Assembly: GCA_963777975.1 (NCBI GenBank)
Contig: CAVZSO010000009.1
Coordinates: forward strand, 124,001 to 188,000
DNA: 64,000 bases
Source of the DNA: CSP1-4 sp963777975
GTDB lineage: Bacteria > Chloroflexota > Limnocylindria > Limnocylindrales > CSP1-4
Direction of reading: 5' to 3'
This document shows, one piece after another, positions 43,292 through 53,512 of this stretch. Every line of letters begins with the position of its first letter. Position 1 is the first letter of the stretch. The position numbers were made by a program, and so were the translations under genes. The notes under the pieces are model-generated. The model searched no databases. It was not told the origin of the DNA and saw nothing but the letters and a program-made list of their open reading frames with translations.

Positions 43292-44800
43292 TCAGGCCTC
43301 GAGGTAGACCGCCGACGCCTGGGCCGGTAGATCGACCGACAGACGGCCCGGGATGGCATCGACGTCCCGCAACGCTACGCCCGCCGTCACGAGGTCGGGC
43401 AGCGCCCGCCATCCGGAGCTCACGCCATCGACCACCACGGCTTCGGCGGTCCGACCGGCATTCACGGCCACCAACGCGCGGCGACCTTCGGCCGTGCGCT
43501 GGAACACGATCGCGTCGCCGATCGCGCCGAGGACGCGCACCTCGCCTCGGCGCAGCTCGACGTGCTGGTGCCTGGCGGCGGCGAGCGAGGCCAGATATCC
43601 GCGCAGCGCCTGGTCACCGGCGCCGGCTTCGGCCGGATACGAGCGCCGGCAATCGGGGTCGTGGTGGCCCGCCATGGCGATCTCGTCGCCGTAGTAGATG
43701 CACGGGGCGCCGGGCAACGTCAGCTGCAGCGTGAAGGCCAGGCGCAGGGCAGGCACGTCGTCGCCGAGCACGGTCAACGCGCGCGGCGCGTCGTGTGAGC
43801 CGAGCAGATTGAGCTGGCTGGCCACCACCGCCGGGTCGTAGCGCGACATCAGCCGCTCCACCTCACGTCCGAAGACGACCCCGTCCAGGCGCCGGATCGA
43901 CGCCCGATACATATGGTGCTCGGCCACGACGCGCTCATCGAGGCTGGCTCCGCCGGCGAAGCCCAGGATGGCTGAGGCGAGCGGATAGTTCATGAGGCCG
44001 TCAAATCGGTCGCCCGCCAGCCACTCCGGCGCATCGGTCCAGATCTCACCGACGAGGTACGCCTGAGGGTCGACGGCCCGGCAGCGACGCCGGAACTCGG
44101 GCCAGAAGGTCGGGTCATCGATCTCGGTCGGCACGTCGAGGCGCCAGCCGTCGATGCCGAAGCGGAGCCAGTGCTCGGCCACGCCGAAGAGGTACTCGCG
44201 CACCTGCGGGTTGGCGACATTGAGCTTGGGCAGGGCAGGCAGGCCCCACCAGGCGCGGTATCCGCCGAGCCACGCGGGGCCGGCAGGATCGACACCGGGT
44301 TCCACCTTCGGATACGGATCCAGGCGTCGCTCTCCGCTGAGCACCGGCTCGTCGAGGATGAACCAGTCGCGGAACGGCGAGTCGGCGCCGTTCTCGGCGA
44401 CGTGGTGGAAGGGCCAGAAGCCTCGACCGGAGTGGTTGAAGACACCGTCGAGGACGACGCGCATCCCGAGCGCATGGGCCCGGTCGAGGAGGTCGCGCAG
44501 GGCCTCGTCGCCACCCAGCATCGGGTCGACGGCGAGGTAGTCGTACGTGTGGTACCGATGGTTCGATGCGGAGGCGAAGACGGGCGTCAGGTAGAGGGCG
44601 GTGACGCCCAGCTCTCGCAGGTCCAGGAGTCGGTCGGCAAGGCCATACAGGTCGCCGCCCTTGAAGCCATGGATCGTCGGCGGCGCATCCCACGCTTCAA
44701 GGAGCCCCGGCGTCGGGACGCGCCCAGAGCGCGCGAAGCGGTCCGGAAAGACCTGGTAGAAGACCGCGTCACGGACCCAATCTGGCGTATCGATGGACAT
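43292..44800 (-). CDS. GH13 alpha-glucosidase/maltogenic-amylase-type enzyme
   Basis: A 502-residue cytoplasmic GH13 enzyme. WVRDAVFYQVFPDRFARSG starts the barrel. Region I is VVLDGVFNHSGRGF; region II IDGWRLDVPTEIDDP has the nucleophile Asp; region III is YLVGEIWTDAP with Glu; region IV is NLLGSHDAPR. There is a short C-terminal beta domain. This resembles cyclomaltodextrinase/neopullulanase or oligo-1,6-glucosidase-type enzymes acting on short dextrins. GGAGG lies about nine bases before the ATG at 44800. It diverges from the GH57 gene. Confidence 0.92.
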   Translation of the reverse strand: MSIDTPDWVRDAVFYQVFPDRFARSGRVPTPGLLEAWDAPPTIHGFKGGDLYGLADRLLDLRELGVTALYLTPVFASASNHRYHTYDYLAVDPMLGGDEALRDLLDRAHALGMRVVLDGVFNHSGRGFWPFHHVAENGADSPFRDWFILDEPVLSGERRLDPYPKVEPGVDPAGPAWLGGYRAWWGLPALPKLNVANPQVREYLFGVAEHWLRFGIDGWRLDVPTEIDDPTFWPEFRRRCRAVDPQAYLVGEIWTDAPEWLAGDRFDGLMNYPLASAILGFAGGASLDERVVAEHHMYRASIRRLDGVVFGREVERLMSRYDPAVVASQLNLLGSHDAPRALTVLGDDVPALRLAFTLQLTLPGAPCIYYGDEIAMAGHHDPDCRRSYPAEAGAGDQALRGYLASLAAARHQHVELRRGEVRVLGAIGDAIVFQRTAEGRRALVAVNAGRTAEAVVVDGVSSGWRALPDLVTAGVALRDVDAIPGRLSVDLPAQASAVYLEA

Positions 44801-44928
44801 ACGGGACTGCCTCCGGTCCCGGCGCGTTCCGAACGGACGGGCTGCTGCGTGCGAGCCGTAGTATGGCGGCCGGCAGCGTGACCGGCAGCGGGCCGGCTCG
44901 GGCCTGCACCGTGAGGGCGACCTGGCCC

Positions 44929-47110
44929 GTGACCGCGCGAATCTCGCTCGCCCTCGTGATCCACAACCACCAGCCGGTGGGCAACTTCAGCTGGGTCATC
45001 GAGGACACCTTCCGGACCGCCTACGAGCCGATGCTCGCCGCGCTCGAGCGGCACCCGGGCGTCAGGGTCGGCCTGCACTACAGCGGGCCCCTGCTCGAGT
45101 GGCTGGTGGCCGAGCAGCCGCAGGCGGTCGAACGCCTGGCGGCCCTCGCCGACCGGGGCCAGGTCGAGATCCTCGGTGGCGGCTGGACCGAACCCATCCT
45201 TGTCTCGCTGCCCACGCCGACCGCATCGCGCAGCTCCGGCGCATGGGCGACGAGCTCGCGTCGCGCTTCGGCCGGCGGCCACGCGGGGCCTGGCTCGCCG
45301 AGCGCGTCTGGGAGCCATCCCTGCCCGCCGACCTGGTTCGCGGCGGCTATGAGTGGACCATCCTCGACGACAACCACCTGCGCGCGGCCTCGGTCGCCGA
45401 GGACGCGATGTGGGGCACGTTCACGACCGACGACCTGGGCGAGCGCCTGACCGTCTTCGGCACCGAGCAGGGCCTGCGCTACCGGATCCCGTTCGGCGAA
45501 GTCGACGACCTGATCGCCTATCTGCGCGAGCACGCGACCGACGACGGCCGGCGGTTGGGAATGATGGGTGACGACGGCGAGAAGTTCGGCGCCTGGCCGA
45601 CGACCTATGAGCACTGCTGGGGCGAGGGCCGGTGGGTCGATCGCTGCTTCGAGGCCCTCGAAGCCAACGCCGACTGGCTGACCACGACGACGCCCTCCGA
45701 CTGGCTCGAGCGGGAGCCGCCGGTCGGCCGCATCTACGTGCCCGCTGCGTCCTACGTCGAGATGACCGAGTGGGCCCTGCCGGCCGACGAATCGGGCGCC
45801 TTCCACGACGCGCTGGCCGCCGCGCGAGCTGGCGACCGCCCGGAGGCGCGCTTCCTGCGGGGCGGGTTCTGGCGCAACTTCCAGGCGCGCTACCGCGAGG
45901 TCAACGACCTGCACAAGCAGATGCTGCGCGCGTCGGCCAAGGTCTCCGCGATGCCCGACGGTCCGCTGCGAGTGACGGCCGTCGACCACCTGCAGCGTGG
46001 TCAGTCCAACGACTGCTACTGGCACGGGCTCTTCGGCGGCATCTACATCGTGCACATGCGCATGGCCACGCTCCACCACCTGATCGCCGCCGAGGACCTG
46101 GCCGATGCCGCGGCGCGCGCGTCAGGCGCCGATCCCGACGATGCCCATGTCGGCGACTGGGACCTTGACGGTCGACCGGACGCCGTCCTGGCCTCGCCCG
46201 CGCAGCTCCTGACGGTCGACCTCGACGAAGGCGCGGGCATCTCGACCTGGGACCTGCGCGCCAGCCGCGTCGCCCTGCTGGCCGCGATGCGGCGACGACC
46301 GGAGGCCTACCACGAGCGGCTGATCGAGCATGACGGCCGAGCCGCTGGCGGCGGACGACGAAGGCGCGCAGGCGGACGACGGCACCGTCTCCATCCACGA
46401 CATCGTGGCGGTCAAGGAGCGAGGACTCTGCGGCCTATCTCCACTACGACGATCACGAGCGGCGCGGCGCGCTCGTTCGGATCCTCGAGCCGGGTCTCAC
46501 GCCGGCAGCCCTGCGGAACGGCGAAGGCATCGATCGATTCGCGGTCGATGCGCCGTGGACCATGGCGCGCCTCGGGCAGGATCGCCTCGACGTTCGTCGC
46601 GAGGTCGAGGGCTTGAGCCTGGAACGTCGCCTGCGCATCGGCGGACCGCGGCGGGCTCCGTGGCTGGAGGTCGAAGTCGACGTCGTCAATCGTGGCCCGG
46701 GACCCATCGACGCCGACCTCGCGATCGAGTGGAGCGTCTGTCTCAGCGGGGGCGGCGGCAACCCAGCTGCGTACTACGAGGTCGCCGCAGACAGCAGCTT
46801 CGGCGCCGCCGCCGTCCGATCGGCCCATGACGGCGCCGACGATCTCGCGGCCGCCGACGGCATCGCCTTCGGCAACGACCACGACGGGGTGCGGGTCGAC
46901 GTCACCGTCGAACCGGCCGCTCGGCTGACCTGGTTCCCGATCGAGACCGTCTCGAATTCGGAGGGCGGCTTCGAGCGCGTCTACCAGGGCTCATCGCTGC
47001 TCGCTCGCTGGCCGCTCGGCCTCGCGGTCGGCGACTCGATCTCGGTCCGTCAGCGCTTCGCGATCGCCGAGGCGCGCGACCTGGCCATCGAGGCGACGGT
47101 CGCGGGGTGA
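44929..47110 (+). CDS. GH57 4-alpha-glucanotransferase/alpha-amylase-type enzyme (three frameshifts)
   Basis: About 725 residues after repair. The N-terminal GH57 domain has ISLALVIHNHQPVGNFSWVI, GQVEILGGGWTEPIL, GAWLAERVWEPSLP and MMGDDGEKFGAWP; the Asp of GDDGEKFG is the family's acid/base. Middle and C-terminal domains of the DUF1925/DUF1926 type follow (YWHGLFGGIYIVHMR, SIHDIVAVKE, YLHYDDHERRGALV). Shifts lie near 45211 (one C missing), 46335 and 46428 (one base extra each). The start is uncertain: GTG 44929 is closest to the domain, while GTG 44878 follows TAGTAT at 44859. The stop overlaps the next gene by GTGA. Confidence 0.85.
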
Positions 47111-48534
47111 CGCTGCCGCGGCTCGCCATCCATGGCCACTTCTACCAGCCGTCGCGCGAGGATCCGTTCAGCGGCCTGACCCCGCCAGAGGCCGGCGCGA
47201 CCCCCTATCGCGACTGGAACGATCGCATCGCCGCCGAATGCTATGGACCGAACGCGGCGGCCGGCAACTTCGCCCGTATCGGCTTCGACCTTGGCCCCAC
47301 GCTGGGCCGCTGGCTGCGTCGCGAGCGCCCGGAGACGCATGACGCCATCGCCGCGCAGGGCGCCGGTCATGGGGTCATGGCGCAGGCGTTCCACCACGCC
47401 ATCCTGCCCCTGGCCGGGGCCCGCGATCGGCGAACGGAGATCGGCTGGGGCCTGCGTGACGCCGAGCTCCGCTTCGGCCATCGACCGAGCGGCCTGTGGC
47501 TGCCGGAGACCGCCGTCGATCTGCTGACGCTGCGCATCGCGGCGGAGGCCGGCGTCCGCTACACCATCCTGGCGCCATGGCAGGCGGCGACCGCCGGGCT
47601 CGATGCACGGCGTCTGTACCGCGTCGCGCTGGGTGCCGATCGGCACATGATCGTCGCCTTCTACGACGGCGCCCTCTCCGCTGCCGTGAGCTTCGAGCCG
47701 AGCGCGACCGCCGACGTCGGGAGGTTCGTGGACCAGCGCGCGCGGCCGTCGGCCGGCGAGGCGCTGCCCGACGGACATGCCACGTTGACGCTGGTGGCCA
47801 CCGATGGCGAGCTGTATGGCCACCACATGCCGTTCCGCGACCTGTTCCTCGAGTCGCTGACCACGACACCGAGCGATCAACTCGGGCTGGACGTGACGAC
47901 CATCGGCGATGTGCTGGCCGATCCGCACCCGATGCCCCTGCCGATCATGGCCATCCGGGACCAGACGAGCTGGTCGTGCCACCACGGCATCCTGCGCTGG
48001 AGCGGTGAGTGTCCCGACGCCGCCGACGGTCGGTGGAAGCGCCCGCTGCGCCTGGCGCTCGAGCGCCTGGCGGCAGCCATCGACGTCATCAGCGAGCGCG
48101 AGGCGGGGGCCATCGGCGTCGACATCTGGGCCGAGCGCGAACGCTGGGTCGACGTCGCCAGCGGCTACGTTGACGAGGCCGCTGCCATCGAGCGCATCCT
48201 GTCCGCAGTCAAGGGGCGTCGTGCCGCCGCCCGGACAGGGTCCGACGATGCCGCCACGCGGCTGACGGTCCTGCTCCGCGCCCAGACGTCGCGGCTCGCC
48301 ATGTTCGCGTCCGATGCCTGGTTCTGGGACGACCCTGCCCGGATCGAGACGGCGCAGGCGATGCGCCTGGCGGCGCACGCGGCACGGCTCGTCGACGAGC
48401 TGGCCGGCACGAGGCTGGAGGCGACCCTCGTCGAGGACCTCGCTGCGTTGCGTTCGCCGACGACCCGGCTCGATGGCGTCGAGCTCTATGGCCTGGCGCT
48501 CCGAGCCGTGGATCAGCCGCCGCCTGCCGGCTGA
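47107..48534 (+). CDS. GH57-family protein with DUF3536
   Basis: A 475-residue protein of the DUF3536-containing GH57 group. It starts LAIHGHFYQPSREDPFSGL, and has YRDWNDRIAAECYGPNAAA, then FDLGPTLGRWLRRERPE. HGVMAQAFHHAILPLAG and GLWLPETAVDLLTLRIAAEA hold the catalytic region; LVATDGELYGHHMPF carries the second acidic residue. The exact activity is unknown (alpha-glucan branching or amylase have been proposed for the clan). The GTG at 47107 overlaps the preceding stop, so the two GH57 genes are coupled and probably work on the same polymer. Confidence 0.9.
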   Translation: MTLPRLAIHGHFYQPSREDPFSGLTPPEAGATPYRDWNDRIAAECYGPNAAAGNFARIGFDLGPTLGRWLRRERPETHDAIAAQGAGHGVMAQAFHHAILPLAGARDRRTEIGWGLRDAELRFGHRPSGLWLPETAVDLLTLRIAAEAGVRYTILAPWQAATAGLDARRLYRVALGADRHMIVAFYDGALSAAVSFEPSATADVGRFVDQRARPSAGEALPDGHATLTLVATDGELYGHHMPFRDLFLESLTTTPSDQLGLDVTTIGDVLADPHPMPLPIMAIRDQTSWSCHHGILRWSGECPDAADGRWKRPLRLALERLAAAIDVISEREAGAIGVDIWAERERWVDVASGYVDEAAAIERILSAVKGRRAAARTGSDDAATRLTVLLRAQTSRLAMFASDAWFWDDPARIETAQAMRLAAHAARLVDELAGTRLEATLVEDLAALRSPTTRLDGVELYGLALRAVDQPPPAG

Positions 48535-48592
48535 CGCGATCCCCGCAAGTCGAGGGCTCGAAACGGCGCCGCGGTGCCTCGCCGCAGGCGGT

Positions 48593-49483
48593 TCAGTCGA
48601 CCGACAGGAAGCGCCGCCACTCGAAGGCGGGGCGATAGTCGAGGCCCGCGTAGAGCGCGCGAGCCGCCGCGTTCTCGTGATCGACCGACAGCCAGACGAG
48701 CGATGCTCCGAGCGCCAGGCCGGCGCGCGTGACGATGGTGGTCAGGTAGGCGCCGAGCCCGCGCCGACGCTGCTCGGGCACGACGCCGAGGCCATGGATC
48801 GCGGCCAGCCCGTCCTCGACCAGCAGACGCGCCGTGGCGACTGGGACACCGGCATCGCGCACCAGATAGACGCGAAGCGGATCCCGCGCGAGGCTGGCTG
48901 CCAGGGCCGACCGCCGATCGCCGGCCTCGCGGTCGGAGATGCCGAAGATCCGGCGTTCGACGGCTTCGTACTCTTCGACGAGCGGCACCGTGACCGCCAC
49001 CAGCCGCAGATCGCCCTCGAGGTGTGGGACGACGGTGGCGCGGCGCGTCCACAGGACGACCTCGTGGCCGATGGCGATCCAGCCCGCCTGCTCGAGGCGC
49101 GCGGCGAGGTCATCGGGCGTCGCCAGGCCGGTCGCAACGACGACGCAGGGCGCCTCGCCAGCCACGGCCAGGTGCTCGGCCACGAGCGCGGCGCGGTCGC
49201 GCCAATCGTCGGCCGACCAGCGCAGGCAGCTGGCGTGGTTGAAGGCCGGTCCACGACCCGGCCAGTCGAGCAGCGTCGCGCCGATGTCCGGCGCCTCGGT
49301 GCGGGTCGCGCCTGACAGCTCGACGAGGCGCGCCTGGGCTCGTTCGATGCCCTCGGACTCGGCGCGGGTCGGCGGGGCCGGCGCCTCACTGCTCTGGTCG
49401 CTGCGAGCCCGTGCGGTCGGCGGCCGCTGGATCGGAGGCGGCTGGGTCGGCGGCGGGTTGCCGTCACCCACGGGATCGGTCAC
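48593..49483 (-). CDS. GNAT-family N-acetyltransferase
   Basis: A 296-residue protein. A Pro-rich N-terminal 40 residues is followed by a GNAT-like N-terminal half and a C-terminal GNAT domain: RVYLVRDAGVPVATARLLV, AIHGLGVVPEQRRRGLGAYL (acetyl-CoA pyrophosphate loop) and VWLSVDHENAAARALYAGLD. The substrate is unknown. The GTG at 49483 overlaps the alcohol dehydrogenase stop by four bases (GTGA), making it the last gene of a four-gene chain. Confidence 0.87.
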   Translation of the reverse strand: MTDPVGDGNPPPTQPPPIQRPPTARARSDQSSEAPAPPTRAESEGIERAQARLVELSGATRTEAPDIGATLLDWPGRGPAFNHASCLRWSADDWRDRAALVAEHLAVAGEAPCVVVATGLATPDDLAARLEQAGWIAIGHEVVLWTRRATVVPHLEGDLRLVAVTVPLVEEYEAVERRIFGISDREAGDRRSALAASLARDPLRVYLVRDAGVPVATARLLVEDGLAAIHGLGVVPEQRRRGLGAYLTTIVTRAGLALGASLVWLSVDHENAAARALYAGLDYRPAFEWRRFLSVD

Positions 49484-50638
49484 TGACGCCAGTCATGGAT
49501 GACGACGCGCCGCGCACCGTCAGCCCGGCGCATCGCCGCGAATGCGCCCTCGACGCCTTCCAGGTCGATGCGCTCCGTGATCAGGCGGTCGATCGGGCAG
49601 GCGCCCCTCGAGGTGCAGTCGAGCCAGGCGCGGGAAGGCGATCGCCGGCACGGACGAGCCGTAGGTGGAGCCGAGCAGCCGCTTGCCGTCTTCGACGAAG
49701 CGGTAGACGTCGATGCCGGCGCGCTCGCCCTGCGGCGGCATGCCGACCAGCGTGATGGTCCCGCCAGCACGTGCCAGATCCATGGCCATCTCGACCGTCG
49801 CCGGTCGCCCGATGCACTCGAAGACATGGTCGGCGCCGACTTCGCCGCCATAGCCCGCCCGCTCGAGCGTCGCGCGCACGAGGCCCAGTGTCCCGGCCGG
49901 GTCGTCGGACAGCACGCGCACCGCAGCCTGCGCGCCCAGAGAGCGGGCCAGCTCGACCTTCTCGCGCTCGGTGTCCAGAGCGACGATGAAGCCGGCGCCG
50001 GCCAGCGCCGCGCCCATGATCGCCGACAGCCCGACACCACCGAGCCCGACCACGACGACCGACTCACCCGGCCTGACGCGCGCCGTCTCGAGCACCGCCC
50101 CGACGCCCGTGGTCACGGCACAGCCGATGAGGGCGGCCACCTCCGGCGGCGTCCGTGGATCGATCGGGATGGCCGCCTCCGCCGCGACGACCTGCCCAGA
50201 GCCGAAGGTGCCGATGCCGCAATAGGCGCCGATCGGCGTGCCGTCATCGCGATGGACGCGCACGAGGTCGTCGCGCAGACGGTGGCCCGCTCCGACCGGT
50301 CGCGCGCAGAGCCACGCCTCGCCGCGCCGGCACGGTGAGCAGGTCCCGCACGGGGCTGTCCATGCCAGCACGACGAGCGAACCCGGCACGACCTCTGGGA
50401 ACCGTTCGGCTACGCCGGGACCGACGGCCGTCACCAGGCCGGAGCCCTCGTGACCAAGGACGATGTCGGCCGGCCGGGCCCAGTCGCCGTCGACGACATG
50501 GAGGTCGGAGTGGCAGACGCCGCTGGCCAGCATCCGGACGGCGACCTCGCCGGGCCCGGGTGGATCAAGCGTCAGCGTCTCCACCGCCAACGGCTGGCCT
50601 GGGCCCTTGAAGACGAGGCCGCGGATGGTCGTGGTCAT
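49480..50638 (-). CDS. Zinc-dependent alcohol dehydrogenase (one frameshift)
   Basis: About 385 residues after repair. MDR-family hallmarks are GVCHSDLHVVDGD (catalytic zinc Cys), LGHEGSGLVTAVG, the structural zinc loop CGTCSPCRRGEAWLC, and the NAD motif VVGLGGVGLSAIMGA with Asp for NAD preference (ALDTEREK). It resembles class III-type and mycobacterial NDMA-dependent enzymes. One extra base near 49595 shifts the end, which continues as IDRLITERIDLEGVEGAFAA. The ATG at 50638 overlaps the upstream GNAT stop (ATGA). Confidence 0.9.
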
Positions 50639-51241
50639 CCTTGGTCCCGTGGCTGGCGCGTCATCGCATGGATCGGGACACCATCGCCGATGGTCGTCGA
50701 GCGGATCAGGCGGTACCCACGCCGCTCGTAGTACCCGACGTTCAGCTCGGTGAACGTCTCCAGGAAGCACGGGCGACCATCGCGATCGGCGGCGTCATGC
50801 CCGACCTGGAGCAACGCGGCACCGACCCCCCGGCCCTGAGCGACGGGGTCGACGCCGAGCAGCGCCAAGAACCAGTGCGGCGAATCGATCGCCTCCTCTC
50901 GAAGCCGCTCGAAGTCGGTCAGCATCGTCAGCCATCGATCCATCGCGGCATCGCCGACGACGGACCGCGCGCCCGACAGGATGGCGTCGTCGAACGCCTC
51001 CGAGATCGACCCTGGAGCGAGCCAGATCGCGACGCCGACCAGTCGTCGATCATCGACGAGCCGCCCAGACGGAGCCGAGCGTCGACGAGACGTCGAGCTC
51101 GAACAGGATGCGGTTCGACTCCCAGCGCCGGACCGGTTCAGGCTCCACGATCGCGGTGCCCGGGTCGTCGATGAAGGCGCTCGCCAGCAACCGACCCGCG
51201 TCCGACACCTGGGCCTCGACGAGCCGTGTGGGCTCGATCAT
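50635..51241 (-). CDS. GNAT-family N-acetyltransferase (one frameshift)
   Basis: About 202 residues after repair. The first frame (ATG 51241) is MIEPTRLVEAQVSDAGRLLA, then RILFELDVSSTLGSVW. After a shift near 51068 the protein continues LVDDRRLVGVAIWLAPGSIS, then HWFLALLGVDPVAQGRGVGA (acetyl-CoA loop) and FLETFTELNVGYYERRGYRL, a complete GNAT end. The substrate is unknown. It is coupled at both ends: ATGA with the DUF885 gene upstream and with the alcohol dehydrogenase downstream. Confidence 0.83.
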
Positions 51242-53058
51242 GGGCTGAGCGCGACCTCGTCCTCGAGGAGGATCTGACGCACCCAGTGGATCGGCGGGCT
51301 GCCGTGCGAGATGACCGCTTCGAGGTGGGCACGCCGATCGAAGCCCGGCGTCTCGCGAAAGCCGCCGACGAGGGCAGGCTCAGGGACCGCATCGGCGTCG
51401 GCGCCGACGGCCGCGGCGGCCTTGCGTCGGGCTGCCAGCTCCAGGTCCCACATCTCCAGTGACCCGACGTAGTAGGTCGACAGCTGGGTGGACGAGAGTC
51501 GACCACGGAGGTACTTGGCGCGTGCCTCCTGCTCCTCCTGGAAGGCGCCCTCGACCATCAGGGCCATGGCCGCTGCCTCGTCCATGCCGTCGACGTGGAT
51601 GCCGATGTCGAGGAGCGTGTTGGTGATGCACCGCAGGTAGTACTTCCAATGCGCCAGCAGCAGCGCCGGATCGTCGCCGCCATAGCCCACGTCCATCATG
51701 ACCTGGGTGACGTAGACGGCCCAGCCCTCGGCGAACATGCCGCTCTGGAAGACGGCGCGCGCCAGCGACGGCGTCCGATTCGACCAGTCCAGCTGCAGGT
51801 AGTGGCCCGGGATCGCCTCGTGGATGCAGAGGATCCGGAGCATCCGGTCGTTCTCTTCTCGCAGGTACGACTCGAGACGCTCGGCCGGCCACGATGGGTC
51901 CGGCGGCGTGACCCAGAACTCGCTGAGCAGGCCTCGATCGAGCGGCCCGGGCGGCGACAGGAAGGCGCCGCCGAACGGCCGCAGGAACTCCGGTGTCCAG
52001 GTGATGCGCAGCGGCGCGTCGGGCAGCCCGACGAGACCGGTCTCTCGCACGAAGGCCTCGATGGCGGCCGTCTCGCGTCGACAGAAGTCGAGCAGGCCGT
52101 CGGGCGCGGGATGGCGGCCAGCGACCGCCAGCCACGTCTGGCGCACGATCTCGTCCTCGTCGGTCGGCATCGTCGCTCCGGGATGCAGCCCGGGCCAGAG
52201 CTCGGTCGCGACCCGCACGAGCTCGCCCCGGATGGCGTCGAAGTCGTGCTGCGCGCGAGCGCGGAGCGCCTCGACCGACAGATCGCTCGACAGCGAGTGG
52301 CGCAGCTTGGCGGCGAACAGGTCGGCACCGAGGCGGCCCTCCCCGGCCGCCGCCGGTCGGACGACGGTCTCGAGATGCCGACGGAAGGCATCGATCGCTT
52401 CCGCGGCGTCGATCCGCACCGCCTCGAGGCCCGCGAGGATGGCCGTCGCGTCCGGACCGACCTGACGCCGCGCCTCCTCGATGGCCTCGTCGACCAGCGA
52501 CAGGATGCCGGGCAATTGCTCGATCGCGGTCTCGGTCTGGAGCAGGCCGACGGGGCGACCGGGCAGCCCGGTCAGGGTCGCCCGTGCGGCGTCGAGGACC
52601 TCGGGCACTCGGCGCGCGCGCCACAGGAACGCCGAGCCACGATGCCGCCACGGGGCGAACTCGCGGGCCAGCAACCCATGCAGGCCGCTGCCGAGGACGA
52701 GGACATACGTCAGGGGATCGCACGCCTCATCCCGGAGGGTCGTGGCATCGAAGCGCAGCCCGTCGAGTGCCTCGAGCACGATGCCGCGATCGATGGCTTC
52801 GTCCGCGGAAAGCGCATCATCCGGCAGCGACCGCAGCGCCGCATCGTGGCGCGCGAGCAGCTCGATGCGCCCCAGGCGGCCAGCCTCGGACAGGTCCGGC
52901 CAGCGGTCGTCGAACGCGTGGTAGCCGGTGCCGGTGGCGAGCGTCGGCAAGGCCGCGAACAGGTCGTCGAGGCACGCCTTGAGGCAGCGGTCGAACGGGC
53001 TGACCGGCGCCGGTCGGGCATCGCTGGTCAGGTCGATGAACAGGGGCAGATCGGTCAT
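51238..53058 (-). CDS. DUF885-family metallopeptidase-like protein
   Basis: A 606-residue helical protein of the DUF885 family. The zinc motif is ILCIHEAIPGHYLQLDW (HExxGH class) near residue 407. FAEGWAVYVTQVMMDVGYG and FQEEQEARAKYLRGRLSSTQ follow. No signal peptide is visible, so it is probably cytoplasmic. Its substrate is unknown. GAGGG lies about four bases before the ATG at 53058, and TACGAT (minus strand, 53097-53092) is a possible -10. It leads a tightly overlapped operon. Confidence 0.88.
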   Translation of the reverse strand: MTDLPLFIDLTSDARPAPVSPFDRCLKACLDDLFAALPTLATGTGYHAFDDRWPDLSEAGRLGRIELLARHDAALRSLPDDALSADEAIDRGIVLEALDGLRFDATTLRDEACDPLTYVLVLGSGLHGLLAREFAPWRHRGSAFLWRARRVPEVLDAARATLTGLPGRPVGLLQTETAIEQLPGILSLVDEAIEEARRQVGPDATAILAGLEAVRIDAAEAIDAFRRHLETVVRPAAAGEGRLGADLFAAKLRHSLSSDLSVEALRARAQHDFDAIRGELVRVATELWPGLHPGATMPTDEDEIVRQTWLAVAGRHPAPDGLLDFCRRETAAIEAFVRETGLVGLPDAPLRITWTPEFLRPFGGAFLSPPGPLDRGLLSEFWVTPPDPSWPAERLESYLREENDRMLRILCIHEAIPGHYLQLDWSNRTPSLARAVFQSGMFAEGWAVYVTQVMMDVGYGGDDPALLLAHWKYYLRCITNTLLDIGIHVDGMDEAAAMALMVEGAFQEEQEARAKYLRGRLSSTQLSTYYVGSLEMWDLELAARRKAAAAVGADADAVPEPALVGGFRETPGFDRRAHLEAVISHGSPPIHWVRQILLEDEVALSP

Positions 53059-53114
53059 GGATCCCTCGGCGGACGGCGGCGGGCAAGGCGCATCGTACCC
53101 GTCAGGGCAGGTTG

Positions 53115-53126
53115 TACGATGCGGAC
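53115..53126 (+). promoter_or_regulatory. -10 box TACGAT before the holin-like gene
   Basis: TACGAT (53115-53120) ends six bases before the ATG at 53127. A second TACGAT on the other strand (53097-53092) points at the divergent DUF885 gene. Confidence 0.6.
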
Positions 53127-53512
53127 ATGAAGCAGCTCATCCGCCTGGCCGCGAACGCGATCGCGCTGGCCATCACGGTCTACGTCGTGCCCGGCCTCAG
53201 CTGGGGCGACTCGGAAGTCGCGACCATCGTGGTCACGGCCCTCATCTTCGGCGTCATCAACATCTTCATCAAGCCCATCATCAAGCTGCTCAGCCTGCCC
53301 ATCCGGATGATGACCTTCGGCCTCTTCAGCTTCGTCATCAACGTCGGCCTGCTCTTCCTCCTGGCCTGGGTCGGCGGCCAGATCGGTCGCGGCATCCTGT
53401 TGGCAGGCTGGCCGACCGCGCCTTCTCGGTCGACGCGGTCGTCGCGGCCGCCCTCGGTGCCCTGCTCCTGTCCATCCTCTCCACCCTCTTCTCGTTCGTC
53501 ATCCGCGACTGA
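53127..53512 (+). CDS. Phage-holin-family-IV-like membrane protein (one frameshift)
   Basis: About 128 residues after repair. It starts MKQLIRLAANAIALAITVYV, then VVTALIFGVINIFIKPIIKL and LSLPIRMMTFGLFSFVINVG, the conserved P-I-K-x-L-x-x-P-I pattern of the family. After one missing base near 53403 it ends LADRAFSVDAVVAAALGALL and SILSTLFSFVIRD. Four helices are predicted. Chromosomal members are widespread and of unknown function. The box at 53115 sets the start; the stop overlaps the next frame by CTGA. Confidence 0.85.

Noticed and set aside
51595..53130. 511-codon plus-strand open frame opposite the DUF885 gene
   Set aside because: It is the complementary reading of a gene with an intact HEAIPGH motif, with Arg/Gln-rich translation lacking domains.
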